Program-made: the position numbers and the translations under genes
Shown: positions 1 through 8,521 of the stretch, in pieces
How positions within the stretch are numbered: the stretch's first letter is position 1
Layout: each line of letters opens with the position of its first letter
Source of the DNA: Chrysochromulina tobinii
Lineage: Eukaryota > Haptophyta > Prymnesiales > Chrysochromulinaceae
Direction: 5' to 3'
Assembly (NCBI GenBank): GCA_001275005.1
Contig: JWZX01002532.1
Span: forward strand, 1-21,565
DNA: 21,565 nt
Notes under the pieces: model-generated
Database searches by the model: none
Seen by the model: only the letters and a program-made list of their open reading frames with translations
Told to the model about the DNA's origin: nothing

Positions 1-5
1 GGACG

Positions 6-251
6 ATGCGACGTGCGCTGGACACTGTCCTCGAAGAGATTGCTGCGACAGAGTCCCCACGGCCTACGTCGTCGGCCAACCAGCCACAGGTCCAGCCATG
101 GCCACTCGATTTCACCCGTCAGGATGCTGCCGACGCGTGGATGGCAGTCGACGATCGAATCATGGGAGGGTCGAGCCGCAGTCGAGTGGTCTTCGAGAAC
201 GGCGTGAGCGTCTTTGAGGGCGTGCTCATCGAGCAAGGAGGTGGATTTGCC
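6..251 (+). CDS. CIA30 (NDUFAF1-like) domain fragment, truncated
   Basis: The 82-residue frame ends in a recognisable N-terminal half of a CIA30 domain. It has a Trp followed by AVDDRIMGGSS (residues about 45-57), then SRVVFE, then GVSVFEGVLIEQGGGFA (about 66-82). In the family this is the W-x-V-x-D-x-x-MGG-S block and the GGFA strand. Family members assist assembly of mitochondrial complex I or act as related plastid/cytosolic proteins. Residues 1-40 are unconserved and could be a targeting peptide or linker. Upstream exons may lie outside the window. Immediately after GGFA the sequence enters a 69-bp tandem repeat, and the frame stops at 326 within it. I see no trace of the C-terminal half of the domain downstream. 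Either an intron starts here or the gene is broken; I cannot decide. The domain call is fairly good, the gene structure is not. Confidence 0.55.
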
Positions 252-426
252 ACTGATGACCTGCCTTGCATGCAAGTGCTCACCGACAGCGCGTTCGGCT
301 CTCGAGGAGGTGGATTTGCCACCTGATGACCTGCCTTGCATGCAAGTGCTCACCACAGCGCGTTCGGCTCTCGAGGAGGTGGATTTGCCACTGATGGCCT
401 GCCTTGCATGCAAGTGCTCACCACAG
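238..426 (+). repeat. 69-bp tandem repeat (about 2.7 copies) carrying the palindromic element
   Basis: Units start at 238, 307 and 376, each at GAGGTGGATTTGCC, and are exactly 69 bp apart. Each contains a CTGATGACCTGCC-type stretch, the 12-bp perfect palindrome CTTGCATGCAAG reduced to TTGCATGCAAG after CC, and GTGCTCACC. Copies differ by single changes: an extra C near 322, a missing G near 354, and GATGGCC for GATGACC near 394. The 69-bp length is a multiple of three. About 41 bp of each unit match the intron element at 16661 and 16783. Confidence 0.9.
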
Positions 427-1815
427 CGCCTCGACTCGTTCCACAGGCTCGTCTCCGAACGTTCCAAATGGGGACACGATGAGCGGCTGCATGACCATAT
501 TAGGCAACCGTCGGCCCTTCCGACGGACCATATTAGGCAACCCTCCTGGGAATTCTATGAGCGGTTACCTGTGGTAGGAGGGCATATCAATGGGCTACTC
601 GCGCCGCTGGAGCCGACCCAGTGCCCGACGCAGCGCCCGTTGCACCGCCCGCCGCCGCGCGCGCCGACGCCGCCGCCCCTGCCGCCCCTGCCGCAGCAGT
701 ACCACGCCCACCCCCTCGCGTCGCCGCAGAGTTTCGTCAGGCCCTACGCCTCACTTCAAATCGCCGGCCTCCGACCCATATTAGGCAACCCGTCCGACTC
801 GGCGACCCATATTAGGCAGCCCTCGGGGCTGCCGCTCAGCACGACGCTCGACTCGGCAGACTCGCCGCAGAGCCGCGCCCAGCACGGCGCCCAGCACGGC
901 GCCCAGTATGGCGCCCACCCCCTCGCCTCGCCGCAGAGCCCCGCCCGCGACGGCGCCGCCCGGCCCGATATGCCCGCGACGGCGCGCACCCTGTCGTGGG
1001 CAGTGCCGCCGACGAGCCCTGCGCCCACTCCCGGAGATCGCGCGGGAGATCGCGCGGGAGATCGCGCGGGAGATCGCGCGGGAGATCGCGGAGTCGGGCG
1101 CGTCGTCCTGGGCGATGCGTCGGCGACTCCGGGGGGCGCCCAGGACGGCGCTCGTTGGATGGGTCTGACCGACTACACGGCAGCGTATGGGGACGACGCC
1201 CAGCTGCCCATCACGCCGCGCACGCGCTCAGGACGGCGCCCGCTGCCACGTGCCCAAGCTCGCGCTCAAGACGGCGCTCACGACGGCGCTCACGACGGCG
1301 CTCACGACGGCGCTCGCGCCACGGCGCCCACCGAGGATGAGGAGTCGGAGGAGGAGGCGCCCAGGACGGCGCCGCCCGGTGCCACCTCCACCACGGACGA
1401 CTCGTCCGAGAAGGGGGCGCCCCCTCCTCCAGCACTGCCCAGTACGGCGCCCCGATCCGAGACGCCGGCCACTCATAGCACCGCCCGCACTGCGTTTCCC
1501 CACAGCACCATCGCGCAGAGCACCGCGAGCAGCACGCTCGCCGACGCGTTCGCAGCGGGCGGCGGCCATGGCGGCAACGGCAGCGCCGTGGTGGGCGGTA
1601 ACGGCAGCGCCGTGGTGGGCGGCAACGGCAGCGCCGTGGTGGGTGGCAACGGCAGCGCGGGCGGGGGTGCCTTGAGCGCCGGTCCGCCCACTACGACGCC
1701 CGAAATAGTGCCCAACACGGCGTCCATCTCGCCCGGGCACGCGTTTGCTCAGCTGCGGCATGCGCGCACATGCAGCGTGGGCGCTGATGACCCTCTCCTC
1801 TCTGATGACTTCTAA
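256..1815 (+). CDS. Repetitive low-complexity open frame, hypothetical
   Basis: A frame stays open for about 520 codons and ends at a TAA at 1813-1815. The first in-frame ATG is at 256, inside the 69-bp repeats, so the true start is unknown. The product would be disordered: Pro/Arg-rich at first, then AGDR-type, AHDG-type and GNGSAVVG-type repeats, an acidic DEESEEE patch, Ser/Thr-rich stretches, and an acidic end (DDPLLSDDF). Most of it arises from minisatellites. Several other frames are also open over parts of the region, as expected at this GC content. The segment near 1158-1230 (MGLTDYTAAYGDDAQLP) looks most like ordinary protein. No family is recognised. It could be the last exon of a gene or merely GC-rich repeat DNA. 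Confidence 0.3.
   Translation: MTCLACKCSPTARSALEEVDLPPDDLPCMQVLTTARSALEEVDLPLMACLACKCSPQRLDSFHRLVSERSKWGHDERLHDHIRQPSALPTDHIRQPSWEFYERLPVVGGHINGLLAPLEPTQCPTQRPLHRPPPRAPTPPPLPPLPQQYHAHPLASPQSFVRPYASLQIAGLRPILGNPSDSATHIRQPSGLPLSTTLDSADSPQSRAQHGAQHGAQYGAHPLASPQSPARDGAARPDMPATARTLSWAVPPTSPAPTPGDRAGDRAGDRAGDRAGDRGVGRVVLGDASATPGGAQDGARWMGLTDYTAAYGDDAQLPITPRTRSGRRPLPRAQARAQDGAHDGAHDGAHDGARATAPTEDEESEEEAPRTAPPGATSTTDDSSEKGAPPPPALPSTAPRSETPATHSTARTAFPHSTIAQSTASSTLADAFAAGGGHGGNGSAVVGGNGSAVVGGNGSAVVGGNGSAGGGALSAGPPTTTPEIVPNTASISPGHAFAQLRHARTCSVGADDPLLSDDF
494..820 (+). repeat. Four-copy repeat containing a CArG-box core (CCATATTAGG)
   Basis: The motif ACCATATTAGGCAACC or a close variant occurs at about 494-509, 527-542, 774-790 and 804-820, as two pairs with 33- and 30-bp spacing. 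All four contain CCATATTAGG, an exact CC(A/T)6GG CArG-box. Copies fall in different reading frames (HIRQP versus ILGNP), so the conservation is at DNA level. Whether any MADS-box factor binds here is unknown. Confidence 0.75.
1033..1090 (+). repeat. 12-bp minisatellite (GGAGATCGCGCG), about 5 copies
   Basis: Five near-perfect direct copies of GGAGATCGCGCG lie head to tail, the last diverging into GGAGATCGCGGAG. In the long plus-strand frame they encode repeated Ala-Gly-Asp-Arg. Confidence 0.9.
1269..1316 (+). repeat. 12-bp minisatellite (GACGGCGCTCAC), 4 copies
   Basis: Four direct copies of GACGGCGCTCAC lie in tandem, the first starting AACGGC-like after CAAG and the last ending CGC. They encode Ala-His-Asp-Gly repeats in the long plus-strand frame. 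Confidence 0.85.
1573..1662 (+). repeat. 24-bp minisatellite, about 3.7 copies
   Basis: Copies start at 1573, 1597, 1621 and 1645 with GGCAACGGCAGCGCCGTGGT (one has GGT at its start). The fourth is partial. They encode Gly-Asn-Gly-Ser-Ala-Val-Val-Gly. Confidence 0.9.
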
Positions 1816-2244
1816 TTAGGCACATGCCGCCCCTCTGACACGCACCCTACCGGACTCCTCCGTCGGAGATCCGTCCGCCTTATCGACCCGCCAAGCGCCA
1901 TACCGAGAGCCTCCGAAGACCGAACCCACTAAAAGCACACATTCCCTATCGCGATAGCCGATACACACACCACGGGGTTTACACATGAACAACCTAACCA
2001 TACACCACCCCGTCTAACAGATCTAACGCCATCAAAATAGATTAAATAGCCATCTCACCCATGCGCCATGGACGACCATGTGGTCGTGGAAGGAGCATCA
2101 TGCTCATGGAGCATGCTCACGGCCGTTTTTGGTCACCGTAGTTATGGGAATGGGTCGCATTGCAACGAGCTGCTCAAAATCAGCGGAAGCGTGCTCACGA
2201 GAGTATCACGAGAGGTCATCGGCACGGCCGAGCGAATGGGACGC
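1816..2244. other. Intergenic spacer between convergent frames
   Basis: No convincing gene is seen. The stretch is less GC-rich than its flanks. It probably holds the 3' ends of the plus-strand frame ending at 1815 and the minus-strand membrane-protein gene ending at 2245. No clear polyadenylation signal was identified. Confidence 0.5.
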
Positions 2245-3342
2245 CTAAATGTTGTCGTCATCTTTGCGAAGCACATAGTCGCTCAGCTGGCGCTCGCCTT
2301 TGTCGATGTGGGAGTCATGAGTGTCGTTGCCGACGGAGAGGTTGGGAGCGGGGAATGCAAAGGAGTGCCCGTAGTCCTCCATCTCAAAGCCGCTCTCGGC
2401 CGAGGCCTGCACCACCGTGATGTTGGTAGCCTTGACGGGCACCCGTGCCTTTTTCTGGCGTCGCTTGAAGTTACACAAGATGAAGACGACGCAGATCACA
2501 AAAAGAGGCACGCCCACCGCGACGCCGATCGCCACACCCGTGGACACGCCGGAGCCGACGCCGGAGAGTAAATTTCCGAAGATGGACATGGTGCCGTCAT
2601 TGAGGAGGACTCCAGGGATGTATCCGTCGGGCGGCGGCGCGGGCGAGGGTATAGTTACGGCGACGGACGTTGGTGCTATGTTGGCAACGGCCTGCACGGT
2701 GACGCCAAGCGCCGCGCTGAGCGTCACAGTCGACGTGTTTGCGAGTGTGGTCGCCGCATTCTGCGCAGCCCCCTGGGTCGGGTACACGATTGTGGCGGTG
2801 ACCGCGACGGAAGCGGAGGTGACGCTGAGCGTGATCGCGGACGGGGACACGCCCATCTGGGTCGCCAGGGCGTCCTTGAATGCGTTCTGGTTGAAGCTCG
2901 ACACGTCGCCCGCCACGGTGAAGGACGCCGTGATGGCGGCAATGTAGCGGTTGCCGGGCGATAACGGCGGCGGCGGTGCCCGCGGGGGCGACGGCGGCAA
3001 GAAGGATGGCGGCGGCGAGGGCGAGGGCGGGTGCGGCGAGGACGAGGGCGGCGGCGGCGAGGGCGGCGGCGGCGAGGGTGAGGGAGGCCGTGGCGTAAAC
3101 GACGGCGGCGGTGAGGGCGGCGGCGGCGGTAGCGAGGGCGGCAGTGGCGAGGGTGAGGGCGGCGAGGGCGAGGGCGAGGGCGGCGAGGGCGGCGGCGGCG
3201 AAGGCTGTGAGGGCGAGGGCGGTGGCGGCGAGGGCGGCGGCGGTGAGGAAGGCGATGACGGCAATGGCGGCGGCGGCGAGGGAGGTCGTGGGCACGGCGG
3301 TGGGGATGTCGGTGGTGGCGACAGCAAAAGGCGATGATGACG
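2245..3342 (-). CDS. Pro-rich single-pass membrane protein (5' end unresolved)
   Basis: The minus-strand frame is bounded by a stop near 3341-3343 and ends at 2245. No ATG opens it (only a TTG at 3327), so an upstream exon is expected. Numbering from 3327, residues 4-124 are an almost pure PPPSPPP-type tract resembling hydroxyproline-rich extracellular linkers. Residues 127-228 form a soluble beta/alpha domain beginning YIAAITASFTVAGDVSSF and containing SPSAITLSVTSASVAV. This domain type is frequent in algal surface proteins but I cannot name it. A second short Pro patch (about 227-234) precedes a Gly-rich segment. A membrane helix (about 262-285, IGVAVGVPLFVICVVFILC) is followed by the stop-transfer patch KRRQKK. 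A cytoplasmic tail of about 75 residues ends acidic (DDDNI). Topology is probably outside N-terminus, inside C-terminus. It is likely a cell-surface or cell-wall/scale-associated protein, but its function is not known. Confidence 0.75.
   Translation of the reverse strand, partial: RHHRLLLSPPPTSPPPCPRPPSPPPPLPSSPSSPPPPSPPPPSPSQPSPPPPSPPSPSPSPPSPSPLPPSLPPPPPSPPPSFTPRPPSPSPPPPSPPPPSSSPHPPSPSPPPSFLPPSPPRAPPPPLSPGNRYIAAITASFTVAGDVSSFNQNAFKDALATQMGVSPSAITLSVTSASVAVTATIVYPTQGAAQNAATTLANTSTVTLSAALGVTVQAVANIAPTSVAVTIPSPAPPPDGYIPGVLLNDGTMSIFGNLLSGVGSGVSTGVAIGVAVGVPLFVICVVFILCNFKRRQKKARVPVKATNITVVQASAESGFEMEDYGHSFAFPAPNLSVGNDTHDSHIDKGERQLSDYVLRKDDDNI
2945..3330 (+). repeat. Purine-rich GGCGAG/GGCGGC microsatellite-like tract
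   Basis: Nearly 400 bp of the plus strand consist of GGCGAGGGCGGCGG-type hexamer variants, with very strong purine bias on this strand. On the minus strand this is the Pro/Ser-rich coding tract. The base pattern keeps several frames open on both strands, which explains the Gly-rich and Ala-rich frames overlapping it. Confidence 0.85.
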
Positions 3343-4418
3343 TTTGGCTTAGCGATGCTGACGGCGGTGCTGACGGCGGTGGAGGCGACAATGTGGGGAC
3401 GGCAGCGGCGAAGGTGGAGGAGGTGGCCACGGCGGAGACACGGGCGGAGACCGAGACTCCGATGGCGACGGCGGTGGTCGAGGCGGCGGTGGCCAAGGTG
3501 GTGGTTACGGCGGCGGGGACGGCGGCGGAGGCGATGCACGGAGGCGGCAACGGCGGAGGCGAAGGGCGGTGGCTACCAACGCCGGTAACGGGGGCGGTGG
3601 TCGAGACTGCCGTGGAGACAGCGGCACATGGGATGGTGCCGCACACGAAGGCGGAGGTGATGGCGGAGGCGATGGCGGAGGTGGCAACGGCGGGGGCGGC
3701 GACGGCGGCGGCGATGGCGGTGGTCGAGACTGCCGTGGAGACAGCGGTTGGGATGGCGGCGGACACGAAGGCGGAGGCGATGGCAGGGGTCGGTTGCGAT
3801 GGTGGGGATGGATGTGGTGGTGATGACGGAGGCGACAAAGGCGCAGGCGATGCGTGGCGGCTTTAAAGCCGCTGGCGATGGTGGTAGTGACGGCCTTGGA
3901 GACGTCAATGCGGAAGGGTGTGGCGGACGCTATGGCGGAAGCGGAGTCGGTGGTAAAAGGTAACCATCTAGTGGACTCAGTGGCGAAGATGTTGGCGACG
4001 GTCGCTGGCGGCATCTTCTTCAAGACACTTGAAATGACGAATTCCTCAACGTTCGAACCGATCAGGCGCCTCATTTGCGTACCGTTAAGTTGCCGACCCG
4101 CCGACGGGCAGCACGCGGAACATCATCTCCTCGAACCGACGGTTACATGCATGCAGAAGTACGAGAAGTCTTTTCCAAATGATTCGCGATCAAAAAGGTC
4201 GGAATGTGGTCTTGCTCCAGCCCCCCCTCTAGCGCAGGACGAAGGTCGACCCCCTCGACTCCCACCGAGTGCTGAACACACGCGGAAGGCCTCGCTGAGT
4301 GCCTCTCTGAATTCTCCTCTGATTGCTTCTCCCCATCTATCGCCCCTGTGTCGGATGGCAGGTGCCTTGCCGCGGGGTCCAGCAGGACGGTCGTTTCGCT
4401 CGTAGGCGCGGCCCGAGT
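3343..4418. other. Repeat-rich region without an assigned gene
   Basis: Open frames exist on both strands but none can be chosen. On minus, one frame (to 3838) is Ala/Val/Ser/Thr-rich and leads into the Pro-rich gene. Another opens at an ATG near 4074 and carries PPPSPPP blocks, so either could supply the missing 5' exon of that gene. On plus, a frame over about 3590-4080 reads as Ala/Glu/Val-rich helical repeats with a TALETSMRKGVADAMAEAES-type segment. The stretch about 4080-4418 is upstream of the filamin gene and holds nothing recognisable. Confidence 0.4.
3596..3785 (+). repeat. Degenerate 123-bp direct repeat
   Basis: GGTGGTCGAGACTGCCGTGG followed by AGACAGCGG occurs at 3596 and again at 3719. 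Each copy is followed by a GGATGG...CACACGAAGGCGGAGG or GGACACGAAGGCGGAGG segment. The offset of 123 bp is a multiple of three. Confidence 0.8.
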
Positions 4419-7400
4419 ATGCTGCCACATGTACCCGCGATACCCCTTCCAAAAAGCGCGATACCCATCTCGGTTGCCCAACCCATCTCGGATGCCCTCG
4501 AGGGTGCCCCACCTGCCATTTCGGGTGCGCATTGCCGCGTTACCGGCCCAGGGATCAAAGTGGCGGCTCCTGGCCGCCCAGCGGAATTCAGAATCGAGGC
4601 TTACGATGGCTCTGGAAGGCCACTGGGCGTGGGCGGTGATTCCTTCTTCGTGAGCGTCAATGGGCCGTCGATTGTGCGAGCACGCATCACCGATCACGAG
4701 GATGGTACTTACACTTGCAAATGGACTGCTCCGCAGAGTGGTGTGTACAAACTTCTTGTCTCGTGCTTTGGAGAACCACTGGACGGCAGCCCGTTCACCG
4801 TCGAGGCGATCATGCCGCTGCCTTTCGCCCCACGCTGCCAGTTGAGAGGCAAGGCGCTCTTGCGGGCTGTTGCGCGCACGACTCAATCCTTCGAGATCTG
4901 GTATCGCGATCGGCTCGGCAACACTGCACCGGCCGTTGATCTAGGTGACGCGGGGGAAGCTCACACGAGCGGCGCGTTGCGTGCTGATGGGCTCCCTCGT
5001 TACATGCTTATCGCCACCCCGAGTGCACGCTGATCGCCTCCTGTTCGCTCCCTGATCGCGTGCACTACCACAGATGTGTATGTAGAGCCTGTGGTAGTTC
5101 CGCCATTGGGCTCGCCACTGAGCGACGAGTTCCTCGCCCTTGTGGGGGCGCCGATGAGCGCCGCTGCACGCGTCGCGCAGGCACAGTCTCCAGACAAGGC
5201 TGCTGAGAAGAGCAAAGTTGTTGAGAAGGTTGTTGAGAAGGTCAAAGACAAGGCTGCCGAAAAGGGCAAAGCTCCTGACAAGGGAAAAGCACCGGACAAG
5301 GGGAAAGGTCCGGACAAGGGGAAAGGTCCGGACAAGGGGAAACCTGCTGCCGCCCTCGCTCAGGACAATGGGCAGGGCCAGGGCTTCACTGGTGAGGTGG
5401 CGGCGGTGGCCGGAGTGGGGCGTGTGCCAGTCGAGCGGAGTCGATCGCTGCGCGTCATGGTGCACACCCCCCTCGTGGTGCGCGCGAGCGAGGATGTGGA
5501 TTCCGAGCAGGTGGGCACGCTACGCACCGGCCAGATGGCCACTGTCGTCATGGAGAAGGTGATCAATGGCAAGGTGCGCGCCAAGGTGTCTCTCGACTCC
5601 ATCAGTCGCCAGGTCGAAAATGTGAGCCCACGAGTCAGTCCCTCAAGGTCACGGGGCTCGTCCCCGGAGCGAGGTTCCAACGGAGCCGTCTACGAAGAGG
5701 GGTCCGTGGAGGTGCTCTACGAGGGCGACGGGGGGGACTCCGCCTCGCCGACGGGCAGAGCGCCGAGCATGCGCTCCTGCTCGCCGACGGTAAGCGAGCG
5801 AGCGGAGTTTGCGCATGATCTTCGGTTCGGCTGGGTGACGCTTGTGAAGGATGGGCGTAAACTCGTCACGTCGCGCGTGCGCCAGTCCATCGGCGCGCGC
5901 CAGGCATCGTCGCAGGCTTGGGCGCGGCGCATGGCTACCGACCGTGCCGCCAAGTACGACCAAAAAACCAATCACAAGTACGACGAAAAGAGCCTGAGCC
6001 TGGAACTCGCCGTCGACCCGGCACAAGTGCGGGTGGAGATGGCCGCCGACCCGAACGGTCTTGGGTTCGCATACGGCGGCATCCACCCAGGCACGCTGCA
6101 TGCTCGCGGCAAGCTCGTCGAGATGCATACGGTCTCCTACTCGGTCGGTCTGGTCGGAGAGTACCTGCTGCACGTGCGGCTGCGCCAGCAGGCGGCGGCG
6201 CTGCCCGGATCGCCCTTCAGGCTCCTCGTCACCCCTGGGCTCGGCCACGCGCGTTCGTGCAAGGTGCCCCCCGGGATGGTCGTCGGAAACGTCGGCAAGA
6301 ATATCGGCACGCCCGGCGCTGATCCCGGCTGCGGGATCACCTTCCACACGTATGACCTGATGGGCAACAAATGCATCCAGGGAGGCGCCAAGGTGACGGG
6401 CAACGAGTTGGATGCCAAGGGTCACGAAAAACCGATCCAAACGATGCAGATCATTGTGAAGGACAACATGGATGGCTCTTATTCGCTGCACTGGTGTTCC
6501 GAGGCCAGTGGCTCGTACATTATGGCCGTTAAGGTCTTCGGCGAGCACATCATAGGCTCTCCAATCACGATTAGGCTCAAATCGGTCACACCCATGCTCT
6601 CGAAGACTGTGCTCACGGGTGACGGGCTCAAGTCGGGCATTGCCGGCAAAGGCTCCTCCGTACGGGTCACGTTCTTTGACTCGTACAACAACGCGGCCGT
6701 TCCGGGCGAGCGCTTCCGTTTCGGGCTGGCACTGCTGCAAGGACGCAACTTCAAGGACGTCGAGACGCAAGAGTTCACGATGGTGTGCCTGGACGAGACC
6801 GCGTGCATCTACGAGATGACGTACAAGCCGCAAAAGCAGGGCCCCTTTGACTTGCATATCTGGGCCGACGATCTGCAGTCGACCTCCAACAGATCGTCGA
6901 CGTTGCAGTACGAGCGCACGCCCCTGGCTGGTTCGCCCTTCCACGTGGTGATCACGGCAGGCGTGGCATCGCCGCAGGTGTCTTTCGTCGACGGGTGGGT
7001 AAAGGAAAGTCGCGCGGTTGACAAGAACGGCAAGGTGCTCGACATCAAGTCTGATGAGGTCATCGCTGGCGACACGGTCATTTTGCGTCCCTTTATCTGC
7101 GATGCGCTCGGCAACAACACCGTGCTCGAGACGGGCGCGCTCGACATCGTCGTCGTCTTTCCCGACGGCAGCCGGAAGAAGTGGCTCGACGAGAAGGGTC
7201 TTGCGAAGGTCTCGAGTGAGGATCGCGCGGCGGCCGCTTCGATCAAGTTCACGGTCGCGTCCAAGGGCGGAGTGACCACGTACGACATCCGCCATGAGGC
7301 GACCCATGCGGGCAAGCACGAGGTACACGTCCGGCTGTACAACACGCCCATCCGAGGATCCCCTGTGCTCTTCACAGTGCAGTCGGCGGTGCCAGAGGTG

Positions 7401-7865
7401 AAGAATGCGCGTGCCTACCCTCCCGAGGAGTCGCCACTCTACTGCGACACCACGTACAACATAGTCCTGAAGACCTTTGACCGCTTCAATAATCCGATCC
7501 CACATGGAGGGCTCCCAGTGGGCGGGCGCATGCAGCTCATGAAGAACAACGCGCACGATCTGACGACGCTCATCCCGGCCAATCATTCGATCGAGATCGA
7601 AGACAACGACAACGGCACGTACAATATCATCGTGAGGCTCGCAATCAGCGCCACCGTCAAGGTGATCGTCAACATGGACAAGAACATCCCAGCGTCCGGT
7701 GGCGAACTCCCCGCCCTTCAGCTCGTCTTTGCCGGACCCAATCTGGCGGTGCCAAAACTTGGAGCGCCCTTCGAGGCACCTTCCGACCGTGGCACCGTCC
7801 GCCGACCTTCAGGCGAGGTGACCCCGGCTGCCCTCGCACTTGACCTTGGCAAAGTGAGAGTCTGA
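4419..7865 (+). CDS. Filamin-repeat protein with Lys-rich linker and SH3-like insert, two exons
   Basis: I join 4419-5022 to 5074-7865 across a 51-bp GT..AG intron. This keeps frame and gives about 1131 residues. The ATG at 4419 is the first reasonable start; upstream exons are possible. A complete filamin-type Ig repeat spans about 35-131 (DHEDGTYTCKWTAPQSGVY, then GEPLDGSPFTVEA). A second starts at about 137 (AVARTTQSFEIWYRDRLGN), stops after strand C, and resumes at about 510-590 (GEYLLHVRL, LPGSPFRLLVT). Inside this insertion are a Lys-rich tract (about 237-291, PDKGKG repeats), a small SH3-like segment (about 328-380, TPLVVRASEDVDSEQVGTL) and a FGWVTLVKDGRKL segment (about 453). Further filamin repeats lie at about 593-707, 708-832, 833-974 and 976-1100. 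Each ends in a G-SP-hydrophobic strand or DNDNGTYN-type turn. No actin-binding CH domains are visible. The protein is probably a cytoskeletal or axonemal scaffold; its partner is unknown. Confidence 0.8.
5023..5073 (+). other. Inferred 51-bp intron in the filamin-repeat gene
   Basis: The upstream frame stops at 5031-5033 and the downstream frame opens just after CACTACCACAG, a good acceptor. A GTGCAC donor at 5023 gives phase 1 and joins ...IAT-P-N-VYVEPVVVPP in frame. The donor is weaker than the acceptor, so the exact donor position may differ. Confidence 0.6.
5271..5342 (+). repeat. 18-bp in-frame tandem repeat, 4 copies (G/A-PDKGK)
   Basis: Four copies of an 18-bp unit ending CCGGACAAGGGGAAA or a close variant encode PDKGK separated by Gly or Ala. 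The last two copies are identical. They lie in the Lys-rich linker of the filamin-repeat protein. Confidence 0.9.
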
Positions 7866-8521
7866 GCGCGATGTTCAGTGGGATACTCGTGCGGCTGGAA
7901 GTTGTGGGAAGCAGATTGGATGCACTCGACGCTGTAGTCTCCTAAGCGCGGAGCAATACGATCAACGGTGTACGTGGGGTCAGACGGCCCGACCTGCGCG
8001 GTGCACGAGGGAGGAAAGAAAATGTCTTGCCCCGAAACAGCAATGGCCAAGGCATGTTGCGATGTACGCTTCAACGGCAGTGGACCCCGCGTGAGGATCC
8101 CATTCTGTGGAAACCTGTTCAGCAGGAGGACAGTTGTGTGCCCGTGCTGCGTGTGGCTAGGCTGGCATCTCCATCCGGGGCGTGGCACTGGGGATATCCC
8201 TTTAGTCCCACGTGCCATGACTGCATGAGCGCCGCGCGGCGTTGCGCGTGTAGAGATCTGGCGAGGTCCGATGTGGGTCTTCCGTCTTGACGGTCGGTCG
8301 GGTCGCGGTTCGGCTGCTGCTGCTGCTGCTCAACACAACGCGCACACGCTCCGCGGTCCGGTCCGTAAACGAAAACGTGTAACGAATGTAAAGACTCGAC
8401 TATCGTATATAAATAGAGCAGCCGCTGTAAGTGTAACGAGAGCGTGATGTAAAGCTAAAGGGACGGTCGGTGATAGGTGGGTGAAGCTCCGTAGTCGAAG
8501 GGCAAGCGTAAACGCTTCACT
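7866..8521. other. Convergent intergenic region (filamin 3' / SGNH 3')
   Basis: No gene is supported here. The frames overlapping it are short and unconserved in composition. It contains a CTG triplet run (about 8313-8333) and an isolated TATA-like sequence. It should hold the 3' UTRs of both flanking genes. Confidence 0.5.
8406..8415 (+). promoter_or_regulatory. Isolated TATA-box-like sequence (TATATAAATA)
   Basis: TATATAAATA is a near-perfect TATA consensus in otherwise GC-rich DNA. Downstream on plus there is only the antisense side of the SGNH gene. It could drive an antisense or noncoding transcript, or it may be chance AT-richness in a 3' UTR. Confidence 0.2.

Noticed and set aside
238-426. 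Possible CRISPR-like array
   Set aside because: The repeats are contiguous 69-bp units without unique spacers, the genome is eukaryotic, and no cas gene is present. It is a minisatellite with an element inside.
2951-3337. Gly-rich plus-strand protein
   Set aside because: It is the complement of the Pro-rich stalk of the minus-strand membrane protein, which has a membrane helix and tail to support it.
5649-7586. Long minus-strand frame opposite the filamin gene
   Set aside because: It is antisense to clear filamin repeats, is Arg/His/Leu-rich, and has no domain. It is a GC-driven shadow.
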